Shown piece by piece: positions 32,540 to 42,123 of a DNA stretch of 64,000 nt. The stretch spans positions 508,968 to 572,967 of the forward strand of contig NZ_LPWE01000011.1 of NCBI RefSeq assembly GCF_001723355.1, read 5' to 3'. The notes under the pieces were generated by a model, which saw nothing but the letters and a program-made list of their open reading frames with translations, was not told where the DNA came from and made no database searches. The position numbers and the translations under genes were made by a program. Within the stretch, counting starts at the first letter, position 1. Every line of letters starts with the position of its first letter. Source of the stretch: Methyloceanibacter stevinii (GTDB lineage Bacteria; Pseudomonadota; Alphaproteobacteria; Rhizobiales; Methyloligellaceae).

Positions 32540-34792
32540 ATGCCTCTTGAAGCTTCCGCATTGTCCAGCGGCGACAACGTACAGCCGCTTCACCAGCGGC
32601 GAAACACCGTCGTGGTTGCGCACGCGTCGCCCAAGAGACTGCGTCTCAAGCTGCCGTTGCTGCGGCAGCCGCGGCTGGATGTGGGCCATCTGACGAGCCA
32701 CATCTCCGAGTTCGACGGCGTCGAGTCGGTGCGCATCAATGCGGCCGCCTCCTCCGTCGTCATCGGTCACGACGGAGAGGCAGCAACCCGGTCGGCGATC
32801 GTCCACCGGCTCGAGACGCTGTCGCACGACACGCTTCGATTTCTCAACGGCGACAGCGAACCGAGTATTACCCCGCTTGCGCTGCGCGCCGCGCTGCTTC
32901 TGGCTCTTCCCGTACTGCCGGCCACGCTCGGCAAGGCCCTTGTCTGGGGTGCAATCGCGCCGCGTGTTTTGCGGGGCGTCTGGTCGTTGTTCGCGAAGGG
33001 TGTGTCGGTCGAGGTGCTCGACGCCACGGCCATCTCGCTCGGCGCCGCGCAGGGGCGAACTGGTACGGCCCTTCTCACCGACGAACTCATGGCGACCGGC
33101 GACTATCTCGAGGAGACCACCGAACGCCATTCCGAGGATCTGCTGTCACATCTGCTCTACCCGCATCCGGCGTCCGTTTGGATTGTACGGGACGAAGAGG
33201 TGGTGAAGGTTCCATTCTCCGACGTGCACACGGGCGACATCGTCGTGGTGGGGGCAGGGGAGCTGATCCCTGTCGACGGTGTGGTTCACGACGGCGTGGC
33301 GCAGGTCAACCAGGCCTCCGTGACGGGCGAGAGCGTTCCCGTCGGCAAGGAGACCGGCGATCAGGTCATCGCCGGCAGCGTCGTCGAGAACGGACACATC
33401 AGGATCGAGGCGCACCATGTGGGCGACGAAACGACCACGGCGCGCATCGCCGCCTTCATTCATGAGTCCCTGACCGCGAAATCAGATACCGAGCGGGTCG
33501 CGGAGGACTTCGCCAACCAGCGTGTCCTGACGACACTCGGACTTGGCCTGGCGACGTTCCTGCTGACAGGGGACATCACGCGTGTGATGTCGGTCCTGCT
33601 GATCGACTATTCCTGCGCGGTCAAGCTGAGCGCGCCGGTGGCGATCCGATCGATGATGTCGGAGGCTGCAAACAGGGGCGTTCTGATCAAGGGCGGCCCG
33701 AGCATCGAGGCGCTGTCGAAGGTGGACACGGTGGTGTTCGACAAGACGGGGACGCTGACGCGCGGCGATCTCGCTATTACCGACATCGTCCCGTTGATGC
33801 CGGAGCTTCTGTCCGAGGAGCGGCTGCTGGCCATGGCCGCATCCATCGAAGAGCATTCGCGCCATCCGGTGGCGGCAGCCATCGTGCAGGCGGCGCGCGA
33901 GCGCGGCACCGACCATGTCGCCCATGAAGATATCGACGTCGAGATCGCCCATGGGCTGAGGACGCGCGTGGACGGCCAGGAAGTGCTGATCGGTAGCCGG
34001 CACTTTCTGCAGGACCACGAGAACATCGATCTGCGCGCGCATGAGGATGCCGCGCGGGCGCTTTCCGCCGAGGGCAAGATGCTGCTCTACGTCGCCTTCG
34101 GCGGCCAGGCTGTTGGGCTCATCGCGCTCCGTGACGAATTGAGAGCCGAGTCCGCCGACACGGTGAAGCGCTTGCGTGCCGCCGGCGTCGAGCGGCTGAT
34201 CATGCTGACCGGCGACCGCAAGGAGCGTGCCGAGGCGCTTGCTGCCTCGCTCGGCCTTGATGCGGTCTTTGCCGAGCTCCAGCCCGAGGACAAGGCGGAG
34301 ATCGTGCAGAAGCTCCGCGACGACGGACATCACACGGCCTTCGTGGGAGACGGCATCAACGACGCGCCGGCCTTGGCCACGGCCGATGTCGGCATCGCCA
34401 TGCCGCGCGGTGCCGATATCGCGCGGGCGACCGCCGACATCGTGCTGCTTCAGGACTGCCTTGACGGGGTGGCGGATGCGCGGGAAGCCTCGCAGACTGC
34501 CATGGACATCATCCGCAGCAATTTCCGCGCGGCGATCGGCGTCAATACGGGGCTCTACGTGGTGGCCTCGATTGGCTGGCTCGGTCCGGTCGCGGCCGCG
34601 ACGCTGCATAACGGGACGACGCTGGGCTTGCTGGCGCGTGCGCTGTCGGCCAGCCGTTTCCCGGACAGTGCGAGCGAAGAGCCTCGGGACATAACGCCGG
34701 TGGACGAAGCGCCGCAAGACAAAGTGCTGGTCGACGAAGCCTCTGGGGCCGTCGCCGGTGACAATCACAATGCCGCCCCGACGATCCACTAA
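32540..34792 (+). CDS. P1B-type ATPase with SC motif, ferrosome FezB-like
   Basis: Metal-moving P-type ATPase, 750 residues. The N-terminal HMA2-like domain (about 30-90) has no CxxC and begins with PKRLRLKLP. Seen: actuator TGES (SVTGESVPVGK), transmembrane metal motif DYSC359AVKLSAP instead of CPC, phosphorylation site D401KTGTLTRG, SRHPVAAAIV (HP motif), and hinge GDGINDAPALATADVGIAM. This subgroup, with SC for CPx and an HMA2 head, is the kind called P1B-6 in ferrosome loci, where FezB fills membrane-bound iron granules. The acidic C-terminal tail is unusual. Neighbouring small membrane proteins, an HMA2 partner and a divergent feo operon support an iron role; zinc or manganese export is the alternative. 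Confidence 0.85.
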   Translation: MPLEASALSSGDNVQPLHQRRNTVVVAHASPKRLRLKLPLLRQPRLDVGHLTSHISEFDGVESVRINAAASSVVIGHDGEAATRSAIVHRLETLSHDTLRFLNGDSEPSITPLALRAALLLALPVLPATLGKALVWGAIAPRVLRGVWSLFAKGVSVEVLDATAISLGAAQGRTGTALLTDELMATGDYLEETTERHSEDLLSHLLYPHPASVWIVRDEEVVKVPFSDVHTGDIVVVGAGELIPVDGVVHDGVAQVNQASVTGESVPVGKETGDQVIAGSVVENGHIRIEAHHVGDETTTARIAAFIHESLTAKSDTERVAEDFANQRVLTTLGLGLATFLLTGDITRVMSVLLIDYSCAVKLSAPVAIRSMMSEAANRGVLIKGGPSIEALSKVDTVVFDKTGTLTRGDLAITDIVPLMPELLSEERLLAMAASIEEHSRHPVAAAIVQAARERGTDHVAHEDIDVEIAHGLRTRVDGQEVLIGSRHFLQDHENIDLRAHEDAARALSAEGKMLLYVAFGGQAVGLIALRDELRAESADTVKRLRAAGVERLIMLTGDRKERAEALAASLGLDAVFAELQPEDKAEIVQKLRDDGHHTAFVGDGINDAPALATADVGIAMPRGADIARATADIVLLQDCLDGVADAREASQTAMDIIRSNFRAAIGVNTGLYVVASIGWLGPVAAATLHNGTTLGLLARALSASRFPDSASEEPRDITPVDEAPQDKVLVDEASGAVAGDNHNAAPTIH

Positions 34793-34874
34793 GACGGGGC
34801 GTGCAAAGTCGTGACGAACCTGTCAATCTCGGTAGGTAGGATCGTACCTAGCCGCGGCGGGTGAGGAGGATCAT

Positions 34875-35291
34875 ATGGTCTATTGCGTTCATCACGTCCC
34901 CGGGCGTGCGCGCTTCAAGGTTCCGCGGATCAAGCAAGATCGTGCCTTCGCGGAGGAACTTGAGAGCAAGATTCTGAGCCTTGAGGGCGTTCATCGCGTC
35001 GAGCTCAACCCTTCGGCGCATTCGGTGATCGTGCACTACGACATAGTCGTCAATCCATTGGGTGACGCGGTTTCGCATATGCATGGCGGCAAGCCGCCTA
35101 TCGACATGACGGGCGGTGATCCGGGTGTCATTCCGCTCAGCGCCAAGCCAAGCGCGGGGCCGATCGACAAGAAGGCTCACGAGGACATCTCGCGCGGTGT
35201 CGGCCAGATCGTCGGTCAGGCCGTGTTCGCCACGCTTGTGCAGCGGACGCTCGAACGCAGTCTGCTGTCGCTGCTCACCGGTCTGCGCTAA
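34875..35291 (+). CDS. HMA2-domain protein, ferrosome FezC-like partner
   Basis: 138 residues. The N-terminal ferredoxin-like HMA2 domain reads HHVPGRARFKVPRIKQD and VHRVELNPSAHSVIVHYD; it has no CxxC, like the ATPase head, with which it shares the pattern P-[GK]-R-x-R-x-K-x-P. The C-terminus has a conserved-looking amphipathic segment (VGQIVGQAVFATLVQRTLERSLLSLL) that could bind a membrane. It is 82 bp after the ATPase in the same direction. Likely helper of the ATPase; no enzyme activity expected. Confidence 0.7.
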   Translation: MVYCVHHVPGRARFKVPRIKQDRAFAEELESKILSLEGVHRVELNPSAHSVIVHYDIVVNPLGDAVSHMHGGKPPIDMTGGDPGVIPLSAKPSAGPIDKKAHEDISRGVGQIVGQAVFATLVQRTLERSLLSLLTGLR

Positions 35292-35300
35292 GGCGCCGCA

Positions 35301-36229
35301 TCAAGCGACGGCGTTGGCCAGTTCCTTTGTGGGCGTCTTGTCCGGCAAATCCGTCGGAACGTGCTTCAACAGCTCGAAATCGATGAGCGCATAGTCGAAC
35401 GTGCCGTCCCGCGCGACCAGTTCGATCCCGTTTCGGCGCGGACGCAGGATCAGATGGCGCGGCTTGTGATCCAGGACGACAAGGTCGTGGGCGCGCAGAT
35501 CCATGTTGGACCGATGGTAGAGCGCCTGCAGGTCCTCTGCCGTCAGGAAGCCGTCGGTATAGAGCTGGACCGCATCGAGCCCTTTGACCCACTGAAAGAA
35601 CAGGATGTAGTCGCGCTTCAGGTGGAGCGTTACGGGCACGTCGGTGCCGTTCTTTTCCTGGTCTGCCTTTAGCCGCGCGACGTGCTGCGCGAACAGACCC
35701 TCTTTGCGGCCGAGTTGCCAGACCTTGTATTCGCGCGGCGGACTGTAGATGGCGAGCGGCCGCTTCGTCTTGATGGGCGGGCGGTCCGGGCCGAACGGAC
35801 CGCGGCGCAGTTCCGTCAGCAACCCGAACTCCTCGAACGGATCGTTGAAACAGGCATTGTCGATGACAGACCGGGGGACGAGTTCCGCCACGGGCTTGTC
35901 CACGAAGATGGGAACGTCCTGCGCGACCCGCGAAAATTTGACGACGACGTCCTTCGTGGCGCCCACGGGAACAACGATCGGAACGCGGTACACGGTTCCC
36001 GTCCCATCGAGCTTCTGGCCCGTCTCTTGATAACGCTGATCGATGAACCAGGCCTTGGGCAGGGCGCGCTTGGAAAGCCCCCAGCCATAGCGGGTCAGAA
36101 ACAGTTCTCCGCCACCGAGGAGGCAGAGACGCGCATAGTCGACCCCGTAGCGCGCGCCTTGTACTCGGGGGGCAGGTCGTCAAAGGCCACGTGAAGCAGT
36201 TGGCACGTGGCATCGTCTAGAAGTGGCAT
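35301..36229 (-). CDS. Conserved protein of unknown function, kinase-like C-terminus, frame broken once
   Basis: Repaired length 309 residues. Blocks seen: LFLTRYGWGLSKRALPKAWF, GTVYRVPIVVPVGATKDVVVKFSRV, FNDPFEEFGLLTELR, KRPLAIYSPPREYKVWQLGR and LDHKPRHLILRPRR...YALIDFELL. The last block resembles a kinase catalytic/DFG arrangement and the VVVKFSRV strand could be the lysine strand, but this is a weak guess. The first 28 residues lie in another frame from 36229; one base missing near 36151 (GCGCTAC for GCGGCTAC) restores KARGYGVDYARLCLL. Convergent with the HMA2 gene. Confidence 0.5.
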
Positions 36230-36344
36230 CGAAGGCAGTCCCCGGATCAAATTCTAGCCGACAGGGCGCCACGCGACAGCGCACCAGCCAGCTGCGACAC
36301 TCTAGCATGTCCGGGAATAGTCCGTGGAGGGCGCGTTTTCGCGA

Positions 36345-36809
36345 TCAGCCGCGCAGTAAAACCTCGGCTGTCCGCTCCAAGCTCTGGCACCAGCCGCCAT
36401 TGGCGAGCATGCGATAGTCGGCTGCAAGACCCTTCTGCCGCAGGACGATCTCGGTGGTCTCGCCATTGCCTTTGAACGTGATATCGACGTGGGAAGGGCC
36501 CGAGGGTTCGCGAACGTCGTGGGGTATGTCCGCGATACAGTGCTCGGCGACCTCGAAGGCAAGACGACGGGGCCGCTCGACCTTTGTGTACGTACCGCTC
36601 ATAGGACAAGAAGCGCCGGACGGCGCCGTCATCTGAAACAGGAACTGGCCGCCGACGACCGCGTCGAGCTCGATCACCCGGGTCAGGTAGCCGTGCGGTC
36701 CCCACCACGCTTCGACAAGCGCCGGCGTAGTCCAGGCATCGAACACCGCATCGGGCGAGGCATTGATGACGCGGCGGATTTCCAGCACGTCTTCAGCCGC
36801 AACGGTCAT
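36345..36809 (-). CDS. SRPBCC (AHSA1-type) domain protein
   Basis: 154 residues with the START-like START of AHSA1 proteins: EIRRVINASPDAVFDAWTTPALVEAWWGPHGY, VVGGQFLFQM, and a C-terminal helix GWCQSLERTAEVLL. These bind hydrophobic ligands or partner proteins; function unknown. Its start overlaps the ArsR stop by 4 bp, the common ArsR-SRPBCC pair. Confidence 0.88.
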   Translation of the reverse strand: MTVAAEDVLEIRRVINASPDAVFDAWTTPALVEAWWGPHGYLTRVIELDAVVGGQFLFQMTAPSGASCPMSGTYTKVERPRRLAFEVAEHCIADIPHDVREPSGPSHVDITFKGNGETTEIVLRQKGLAADYRMLANGGWCQSLERTAEVLLRG

Positions 36810-37117
36810 TGTTTCTTTCCCGCAATCGTTTGGTCGAGGCGCTCCAAGGAGTCATTCCAGAAGATGCGATAGGCCTCAAGCCAATCGCCGAGTTCGCGCA
36901 ACGGCATGGCCGACAACGAGCAGACCCGCCGCTGTCCCACACGCTTGCGCTTGATGAGACGCGCGTTCTCCAGAACGTCCAAATGGCGTGAAATCGCCGA
37001 TTGAGTCAGCTCGAATTTTTCGACCACTTGGCCGACGGACATATCCTCATTCCGGAGATATCCGACGATCGCGCGTCTCGTGGGATCCGACAAAGCGGCA
37101 AATGTTGCATCCAGCAT
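36806..37117 (-). CDS. ArsR-family regulator
   Basis: 103-residue winged helix (FAALSDPTRRAIVGYLRNEDMSVGQVVEKFELTQSAISRHLDVLENARLIKRKRVGQRRVCSL). The single Cys and lack of a CxC metal site place it with the ArsR regulators paired with SRPBCC proteins, not metal sensors. TCATATGA (37132-37139), a perfect 8-bp dyad just upstream of its ATG, is a candidate operator shared with the divergent gene at 37223. Confidence 0.9.
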   Translation of the reverse strand: MLDATFAALSDPTRRAIVGYLRNEDMSVGQVVEKFELTQSAISRHLDVLENARLIKRKRVGQRRVCSLSAMPLRELGDWLEAYRIFWNDSLERLDQTIAGKKQ

Positions 37118-37222
37118 TTATCACCTATTGCTCATATGATTATGTTTCTATAGCGTGCGCTCGGGGAATTCAAGAGCGCATCGGGAGCCGCCTGATCGCG
37201 CAATCATTGAGGGAGGCCCTCT

Positions 37223-38200
37223 ATGGCTGACACAACATTCCGGGAAGACGGGCTCACGCTCGAAATTGAATGCGATCTCGATGCGGCCCGCAGCGCGGTC
37301 TGGCGCTGCTGGACCGAGCCGGATCTGCTCAAGCAATGGTTCTGCCCGAAGCCGTGGCAGGTCTCGGAAGCCGATCTCGACCTTCGGCCCGGCGGCAGAA
37401 TGAACACCGTTATGGTGGGGCCGGATGGCACGCGAATGGAGAACACGGGCATTTGGCTGGAGGTCGTCAGTGGAAGGCGTCTCACTTTCACGGACTCTTA
37501 CGCCGAAGGTTTCGTGCCCCGCGAGTCGTCTTTCATGACGGGCTACGTGGAATTGTCGGATGCGCCCAGCCAGCGAACGAAGATGGTCTGGGGAGCGCGC
37601 CACGGCAAAGCCGCCGACAAACAGGCTCATCTCGAGATGGGCTTTCGGCAAGGCTGGTCCGCGGCGGCGGCACAACTGGAAGAGCTGGCGAGATCCCTGG
37701 CAGACGGCACCGGCGCTGCACCATCGCCGATGAGCTTCAAATCGAAGGTTCGGACGTGTCTCTGGTTCGAGAGCGGCGGGCAGGGGGCGGCGGAGTTCTA
37801 CGTGTCGCTCCTGCCGGATAGCGAGATCGACGGCATCTATCCGCATGGGCAGCCGAACGATCCGATGGTCGTCGAGTTTACGCTCGCCGGCGCGCCGATG
37901 ATGATCCTCACCGCCGGTCCGTATCACAAGCTGTCACCTGCGGCATCGATCAGTGTTCTGACGAAAGATCAGCGGGAGACCGATCGGTTGTGGTCGCAAC
38001 TGATCGAACGGGGCGGCGCGGAAAGCAGATGCGGCTGGCTGGTCGACCGGTTCGGCGTTTCCTGGCAGATCGTGCCTGAAGCGCTCCCACGCCTGCTCGG
38101 TCATCCCGATGCCGAGGCGGCAGGACGCGCCCAAGCGGCCATGATGCAGATGACCAAGATCGATATCGCCGCGCTCGAAGCAGCGGCGGCAGGACGATAG
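37223..38200 (+). CDS. Fusion of AHSA1-type SRPBCC domain and PhnB-like glyoxalase-fold domain
   Basis: 325 residues. Residues 1-160 form an SRPBCC domain (WRCWTEPDLLKQWFCPKPW, RPGGRMNTVMVGPDG, EMGFRQGWSAAAAQLEEL); residues 170-305 a PhnB/3-demethylubiquinone-methyltransferase-like VOC domain (KVRTCLWFESGGQGAAEFYVSLLPDS, EFTLAGAPMMILTAGP, DRFGVSWQIVPEALPRLL). These two families are often encoded by neighbouring genes under ArsR control; here they are one protein. GGGAGGC precedes the ATG. Role unknown. Confidence 0.85.
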   Translation: MADTTFREDGLTLEIECDLDAARSAVWRCWTEPDLLKQWFCPKPWQVSEADLDLRPGGRMNTVMVGPDGTRMENTGIWLEVVSGRRLTFTDSYAEGFVPRESSFMTGYVELSDAPSQRTKMVWGARHGKAADKQAHLEMGFRQGWSAAAAQLEELARSLADGTGAAPSPMSFKSKVRTCLWFESGGQGAAEFYVSLLPDSEIDGIYPHGQPNDPMVVEFTLAGAPMMILTAGPYHKLSPAASISVLTKDQRETDRLWSQLIERGGAESRCGWLVDRFGVSWQIVPEALPRLLGHPDAEAAGRAQAAMMQMTKIDIAALEAAAAGR

Positions 38201-38213
38201 GAGGGAAAATCGG

Positions 38214-38576
38214 ATGTCGTATATTGTTGCGTTCGTTGCCGCCGTTCCGTCCACTGACAAAGCCACCTATGGCGCCCATGTCGCGGAAGCCGCGGAGATG
38301 TTCAAGAAGCATGGCGCGGTCCGCTGCGTGGAATGCTGGGGCGTCGAGGTTCCCCCGGGGAAGCTGACGTCGTTTCCGTTAGCCGTGAAGTGCGAGCCTG
38401 ACGAAACCGTCGTCTTCGGGTTCGTCGAGTGGGAGACCAGGACTGCTCACGATGAGGGAATGCCCAAGGTTATGAGCGAAATGAACGAGCGCATGAAGGC
38501 CGGCACACTTGCCGAACCGCCGTTCGATGGGAAACGGATGATTTTCGGCGGCTTCGACGTGCTCGTGGATCAGTAG
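38214..38576 (+). CDS. DUF1428 family protein (YbaA-like)
   Basis: 120 residues with the family's MSYIVAFVAAVP start, CVECWGVEVPPGKLTSFPLAV and GKRMIFGGFDVLVD end. It has a dimeric ferredoxin-like fold of unknown function. GGAGGGAAAA precedes the ATG. It lies 13 bp after the SRPBCC-PhnB fusion, so it is in the same operon, as is usual. Confidence 0.9.
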   Translation: MSYIVAFVAAVPSTDKATYGAHVAEAAEMFKKHGAVRCVECWGVEVPPGKLTSFPLAVKCEPDETVVFGFVEWETRTAHDEGMPKVMSEMNERMKAGTLAEPPFDGKRMIFGGFDVLVDQ

Positions 38577-38805
38577 TCCGCTCCACCTGTTTCGTTGCTC
38601 GATACCGGGCGGCTCCCCTCCTGCCGGTCGCAGCGCTGGGGTGCCCCGCCGCGCACTCTTGCACCCTCCGTCCACGTGGCTAATTTCCATGCGGCCCCTG
38701 CGACAAATACAGGCATGGTGCTGCGGCCGAGTTTGCTATGGTGATCGCCGGCGAACCAATAAAGAAGCGAACTCCCGCGGTTGCGGCGCCACGGAACTGG
38801 GCTGA

Positions 38806-41800
38806 ATGGCGATACTCACGTCCCTCCATCACCTTACCTCCTATCAGTACGACCGGCCGGTAGGCCTTGGGCCCCAGGTGATCCGCCTGAGGCCCGCGGC
38901 GCACAGCCGGACGCAGATTCGCAGCTATTCGCTGTCCGTGACGCCGCGCCAGCACTTCATCAACTGGCAGCAGGATCCGCACGGTAACTGGCTGGCCCGG
39001 CTGGTTTTCCGGAAAAGACCAACGGAGTTCAGCGTCGAGGTCAACCTCACGGCGAACCTCTCGACCGTCAATCCGTTCGACTTCTTCGTGGAATCCTATG
39101 CGGAGCAATATCCGTTCACCTATCCCAAAGAGTTGCGGATGGACCTGGCGGCCTATCTGTCCGACGCGGAGCCGGGACCCCGGGTCGCAGCCTTTCTCCG
39201 GGATCTGCCGAAAGAGGCCGAGCGCACCGTCTTTTTCCTCGTCGATCTCAACCACGAACTGCAGCAGCGCATCCGCTACGTCATCCGGATGGAGGCGGGC
39301 GTGCAGACGCCGGAAGAGACGCTGGCCCTCGGGTCCGGGTCCTGCCGGGATTCTGCTTGGCTGCTCGTGAACATCGCCCGTCATCTGGGGCTCGCGGCGC
39401 GTTTTGTGTCGGGCTATCTGATCCAGCTGAAAGCGGACGTGGATCCGATCGAGGGGCCGATGGGCACCGACAAGGATTTCTGCGATCTCCACGCCTGGGC
39501 CGAGATCTATATCCCGGGCGCCGGCTGGGTCGGCTTCGATGCAACGTCCGGTCTGTTGTGCGGGGAAGGGCATATCCCCCTTGCCGCAGCGCCTCACTAC
39601 CAGTCGGCGGCGCCCATCACGGGAACGGTCGACGCGGCGAGCACCGGTTTTGCCTTCGAGATGCGGGTGGACCGCATCCACGAAGCGCCGCGCGTGACGA
39701 AGCCCTTTTCCGACGAGTCCTGGGAGAAGCTCGACGCTCTCGGCGAAGCGGTCGACCAGGATCTCGTGTCCAACGATGTCAGGCTGACCATGGGCGGCGA
39801 GCCGACCTTCGTCTCCGTCGATGATTTCGAAAGTGAGGAGTGGAACATCTCCGCCGTCGGCCCGACCAAGCGGGGGCTGGCGGACACGCTGGTCCGCAAG
39901 TTGCGCCAGCGCTTTGCGCCGACCGGCTTCCTGCATTTCGGTCAGGGCAAGTGGTATCCGGGCGAGAGTCTGCCCCGCTGGGCCTTCGCGCTCTATTGGC
40001 GGAAGGACGGCGAACCGATTTGGGGCGATGTGTCCCTGCTTGCCGGCGAGGAAGAGGAGCCGCACGCGACGATCGACCAGGCTGCGGCTTTGGCGGAGGA
40101 TTTTGCCGAGCGTATCGGCGTGGGCGCGGATCATGCGCTGCCCGCCTACGAGGATCCCGTCTACTGGTCGCTCAAGGAAGCGGAACTACCGGAAAATGTC
40201 GACCCTTCAGATCCGAAGATCGACGATCCCGAGACCCGCTCCCGCATGGTACGGACCTTCGAGCGCGGCCTCTCGGAGCCGTCGGGGTTCGTGCTTCCCA
40301 TTCAGCGCTGGCAGAGCAAGGCCGAGGACACGCGGTGGAAGAGCGAGCGATGGAAGTTACGCCGCGGCAAGCTGTTTCTGACGCCCGGAGACAGCCCGCT
40401 TGGCTACCGCCTGCCGCTGAGCTCGCTGCCGCACGTGCCGGAGCCCGAGTATCCGTACATCTATCCTCAGGACCCGAGCATTCCACGCGGGCCGCTGCCG
40501 ACGCGGGCGCAGATGGCAGAGGTCCTCCCGGCCAGTGGGCCCAGCGAGTCGGAACAGCCCACGCGGGAAGAGCAGTCTAAGGAATTCCAGGTGAAATGCG
40601 TGGTTCGCACCGCTCTGTCGATCGAACCGCGCGACGGCATCATCCGGGTGTTCATGCCGCCGGTGGAACGTCTCGAGGACTATCTGGAGCTGCTTGTGGC
40701 GATCGAGGAGAGCGCCAAGGCCACCGGCTCCAAGGTCCAGATCGAAGGCTATCCGCCGCCGTCCGATCCGCGCCTGAACGTCATCAAGGTCACGCCTGAC
40801 CCCGGTGTGATCGAGGTGAATGTGCATCCGGCCTCAAGCTGGCGGGAAGCGGTCGATATCACCACGAACCTCTATGAAGATGCGCGTCAGAGCCGGCTCG
40901 GCACGGACAAGTACATGATCGACGGTCGTCATGTGGGAACTGGCGGCGGGAATCATGTGGTGATCGGCGGAGCGACTACGGAGGATTCGCCCTTCCTGCG
41001 CCGTCCTGATTTGCTGCGGAGCCTGGTGCTGTATTGGCAGCGCCATCCTTCGTTGTCCTATCTTTTCTCGGGGCTCTTCATCGGGCCTACGAGCCAGGCG
41101 CCGCGCATGGACGAGGCGCGCCACGATGGGCTCTACGAACTCGAAATCGCGCTGGAGTTGATGCCCGACGGCGAGGCGCATATCCAGCCATGGCTGACAG
41201 ACCGCCTGTTCCGGAACGTCTTGGCGGATGTTACCGGCAACACCCATCGTGCGGAAATCTGCATCGACAAGCTCTACTCGCCGGATAGCTCGACAGGCCG
41301 GCTCGGCCTGGTGGAGTTTCGCTCGTTCGAAATGCCGCCAGACGCGCGCATGAGCCTCGCCCAGCAACTCCTCATCCGCGCATTGATCTCGATGTTCTGG
41401 AAGGAGCCGCAGCGGGGCAAGTTCGTCCGTTGGGGCACAGCGCTTCATGACCGTTTTATGCTGCCGCACTATGTGTGGCAGGACTTTCTCGGTGTCCTGG
41501 GCGACCTTGAACAGGCTGGCTACCATTTCGATCCGGAATGGTTCAAGGCGCAGTGGGAGTTCCGCTTTCCGTTTTATGGCCGCGTGGAGTATTCGGGGGT
41601 CGGTATCGAGCTGCGCCAAGCGCTCGAGCCTTGGCACGTTCTGGCCGAGGAGAGTACGCCCTTCGGGACGAGCCGCTTCGTCGATTCGTCGGTGGAGCGC
41701 CTTCAGGTCCAGGCCAGCCACTTTGTGCCCGAACGGCACGCGATTACGTGCAACGGACGGCGCGTGCCCATGACCGGGACAGGAGAAACGGGCGAGGCCG

Positions 41801-42117
41801 TGGGTGGGGTCCGCTTCAAGGCATGGCAGCCCATTTCAGGGCTACATCCAACCATTCCGGTGCAGGCGCCGCTGACCTTCGACATTGTCGATTCGTGGAA
41901 TGGCCGGTCCCTTGGGGGATGCGTCTATCACGTCGCCACCCCGGGTGGGAGAAGCCACGATACGTTCCCTGTGAATTCGTACGAAGCCGAAGCGCGGCGG
42001 CTGGCGCGCTTCCAGGATCACGGTCATACTGCCGGCATTGTGGACTTGCCTGCGGAAGAGCCGGCGGGCGAGTTTCCGCTGACTCTTGACCTCCGCCGGA
42101 GTGCACGGCGACCGTGA
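38806..42117 (+). CDS. Large transglutaminase-like protein with DUF2126 domain
   Basis: 1103 residues, intact. The N-terminal beta domain ([25 protein letters not shown]) is followed by a transglutaminase core with C180 ([12 protein letters not shown]), H229 (DLHAWAEIY) and D245 (GFDATSG). The rest is the DUF2126 domain ([74 protein letters not shown]). It is first of three co-oriented genes (this, ATP-grasp/alpha-E, small transglutaminase) conserved together in many proteobacteria and thought to build or process an unknown peptide. Confidence 0.92.
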   Translation: MAILTSLHHLTSYQYDRPVGLGPQVIRLRPAAHSRTQIRSYSLSVTPRQHFINWQQDPHGNWLARLVFRKRPTEFSVEVNLTANLSTVNPFDFFVESYAEQYPFTYPKELRMDLAAYLSDAEPGPRVAAFLRDLPKEAERTVFFLVDLNHELQQRIRYVIRMEAGVQTPEETLALGSGSCRDSAWLLVNIARHLGLAARFVSGYLIQLKADVDPIEGPMGTDKDFCDLHAWAEIYIPGAGWVGFDATSGLLCGEGHIPLAAAPHYQSAAPITGTVDAASTGFAFEMRVDRIHEAPRVTKPFSDESWEKLDALGEAVDQDLVSNDVRLTMGGEPTFVSVDDFESEEWNISAVGPTKRGLADTLVRKLRQRFAPTGFLHFGQGKWYPGESLPRWAFALYWRKDGEPIWGDVSLLAGEEEEPHATIDQAAALAEDFAERIGVGADHALPAYEDPVYWSLKEAELPENVDPSDPKIDDPETRSRMVRTFERGLSEPSGFVLPIQRWQSKAEDTRWKSERWKLRRGKLFLTPGDSPLGYRLPLSSLPHVPEPEYPYIYPQDPSIPRGPLPTRAQMAEVLPASGPSESEQPTREEQSKEFQVKCVVRTALSIEPRDGIIRVFMPPVERLEDYLELLVAIEESAKATGSKVQIEGYPPPSDPRLNVIKVTPDPGVIEVNVHPASSWREAVDITTNLYEDARQSRLGTDKYMIDGRHVGTGGGNHVVIGGATTEDSPFLRRPDLLRSLVLYWQRHPSLSYLFSGLFIGPTSQAPRMDEARHDGLYELEIALELMPDGEAHIQPWLTDRLFRNVLADVTGNTHRAEICIDKLYSPDSSTGRLGLVEFRSFEMPPDARMSLAQQLLIRALISMFWKEPQRGKFVRWGTALHDRFMLPHYVWQDFLGVLGDLEQAGYHFDPEWFKAQWEFRFPFYGRVEYSGVGIELRQALEPWHVLAEESTPFGTSRFVDSSVERLQVQASHFVPERHAITCNGRRVPMTGTGETGEAVGGVRFKAWQPISGLHPTIPVQAPLTFDIVDSWNGRSLGGCVYHVATPGGRSHDTFPVNSYEAEARRLARFQDHGHTAGIVDLPAEEPAGEFPLTLDLRRSARRP

Positions 42118-42123
42118 TGGCCG

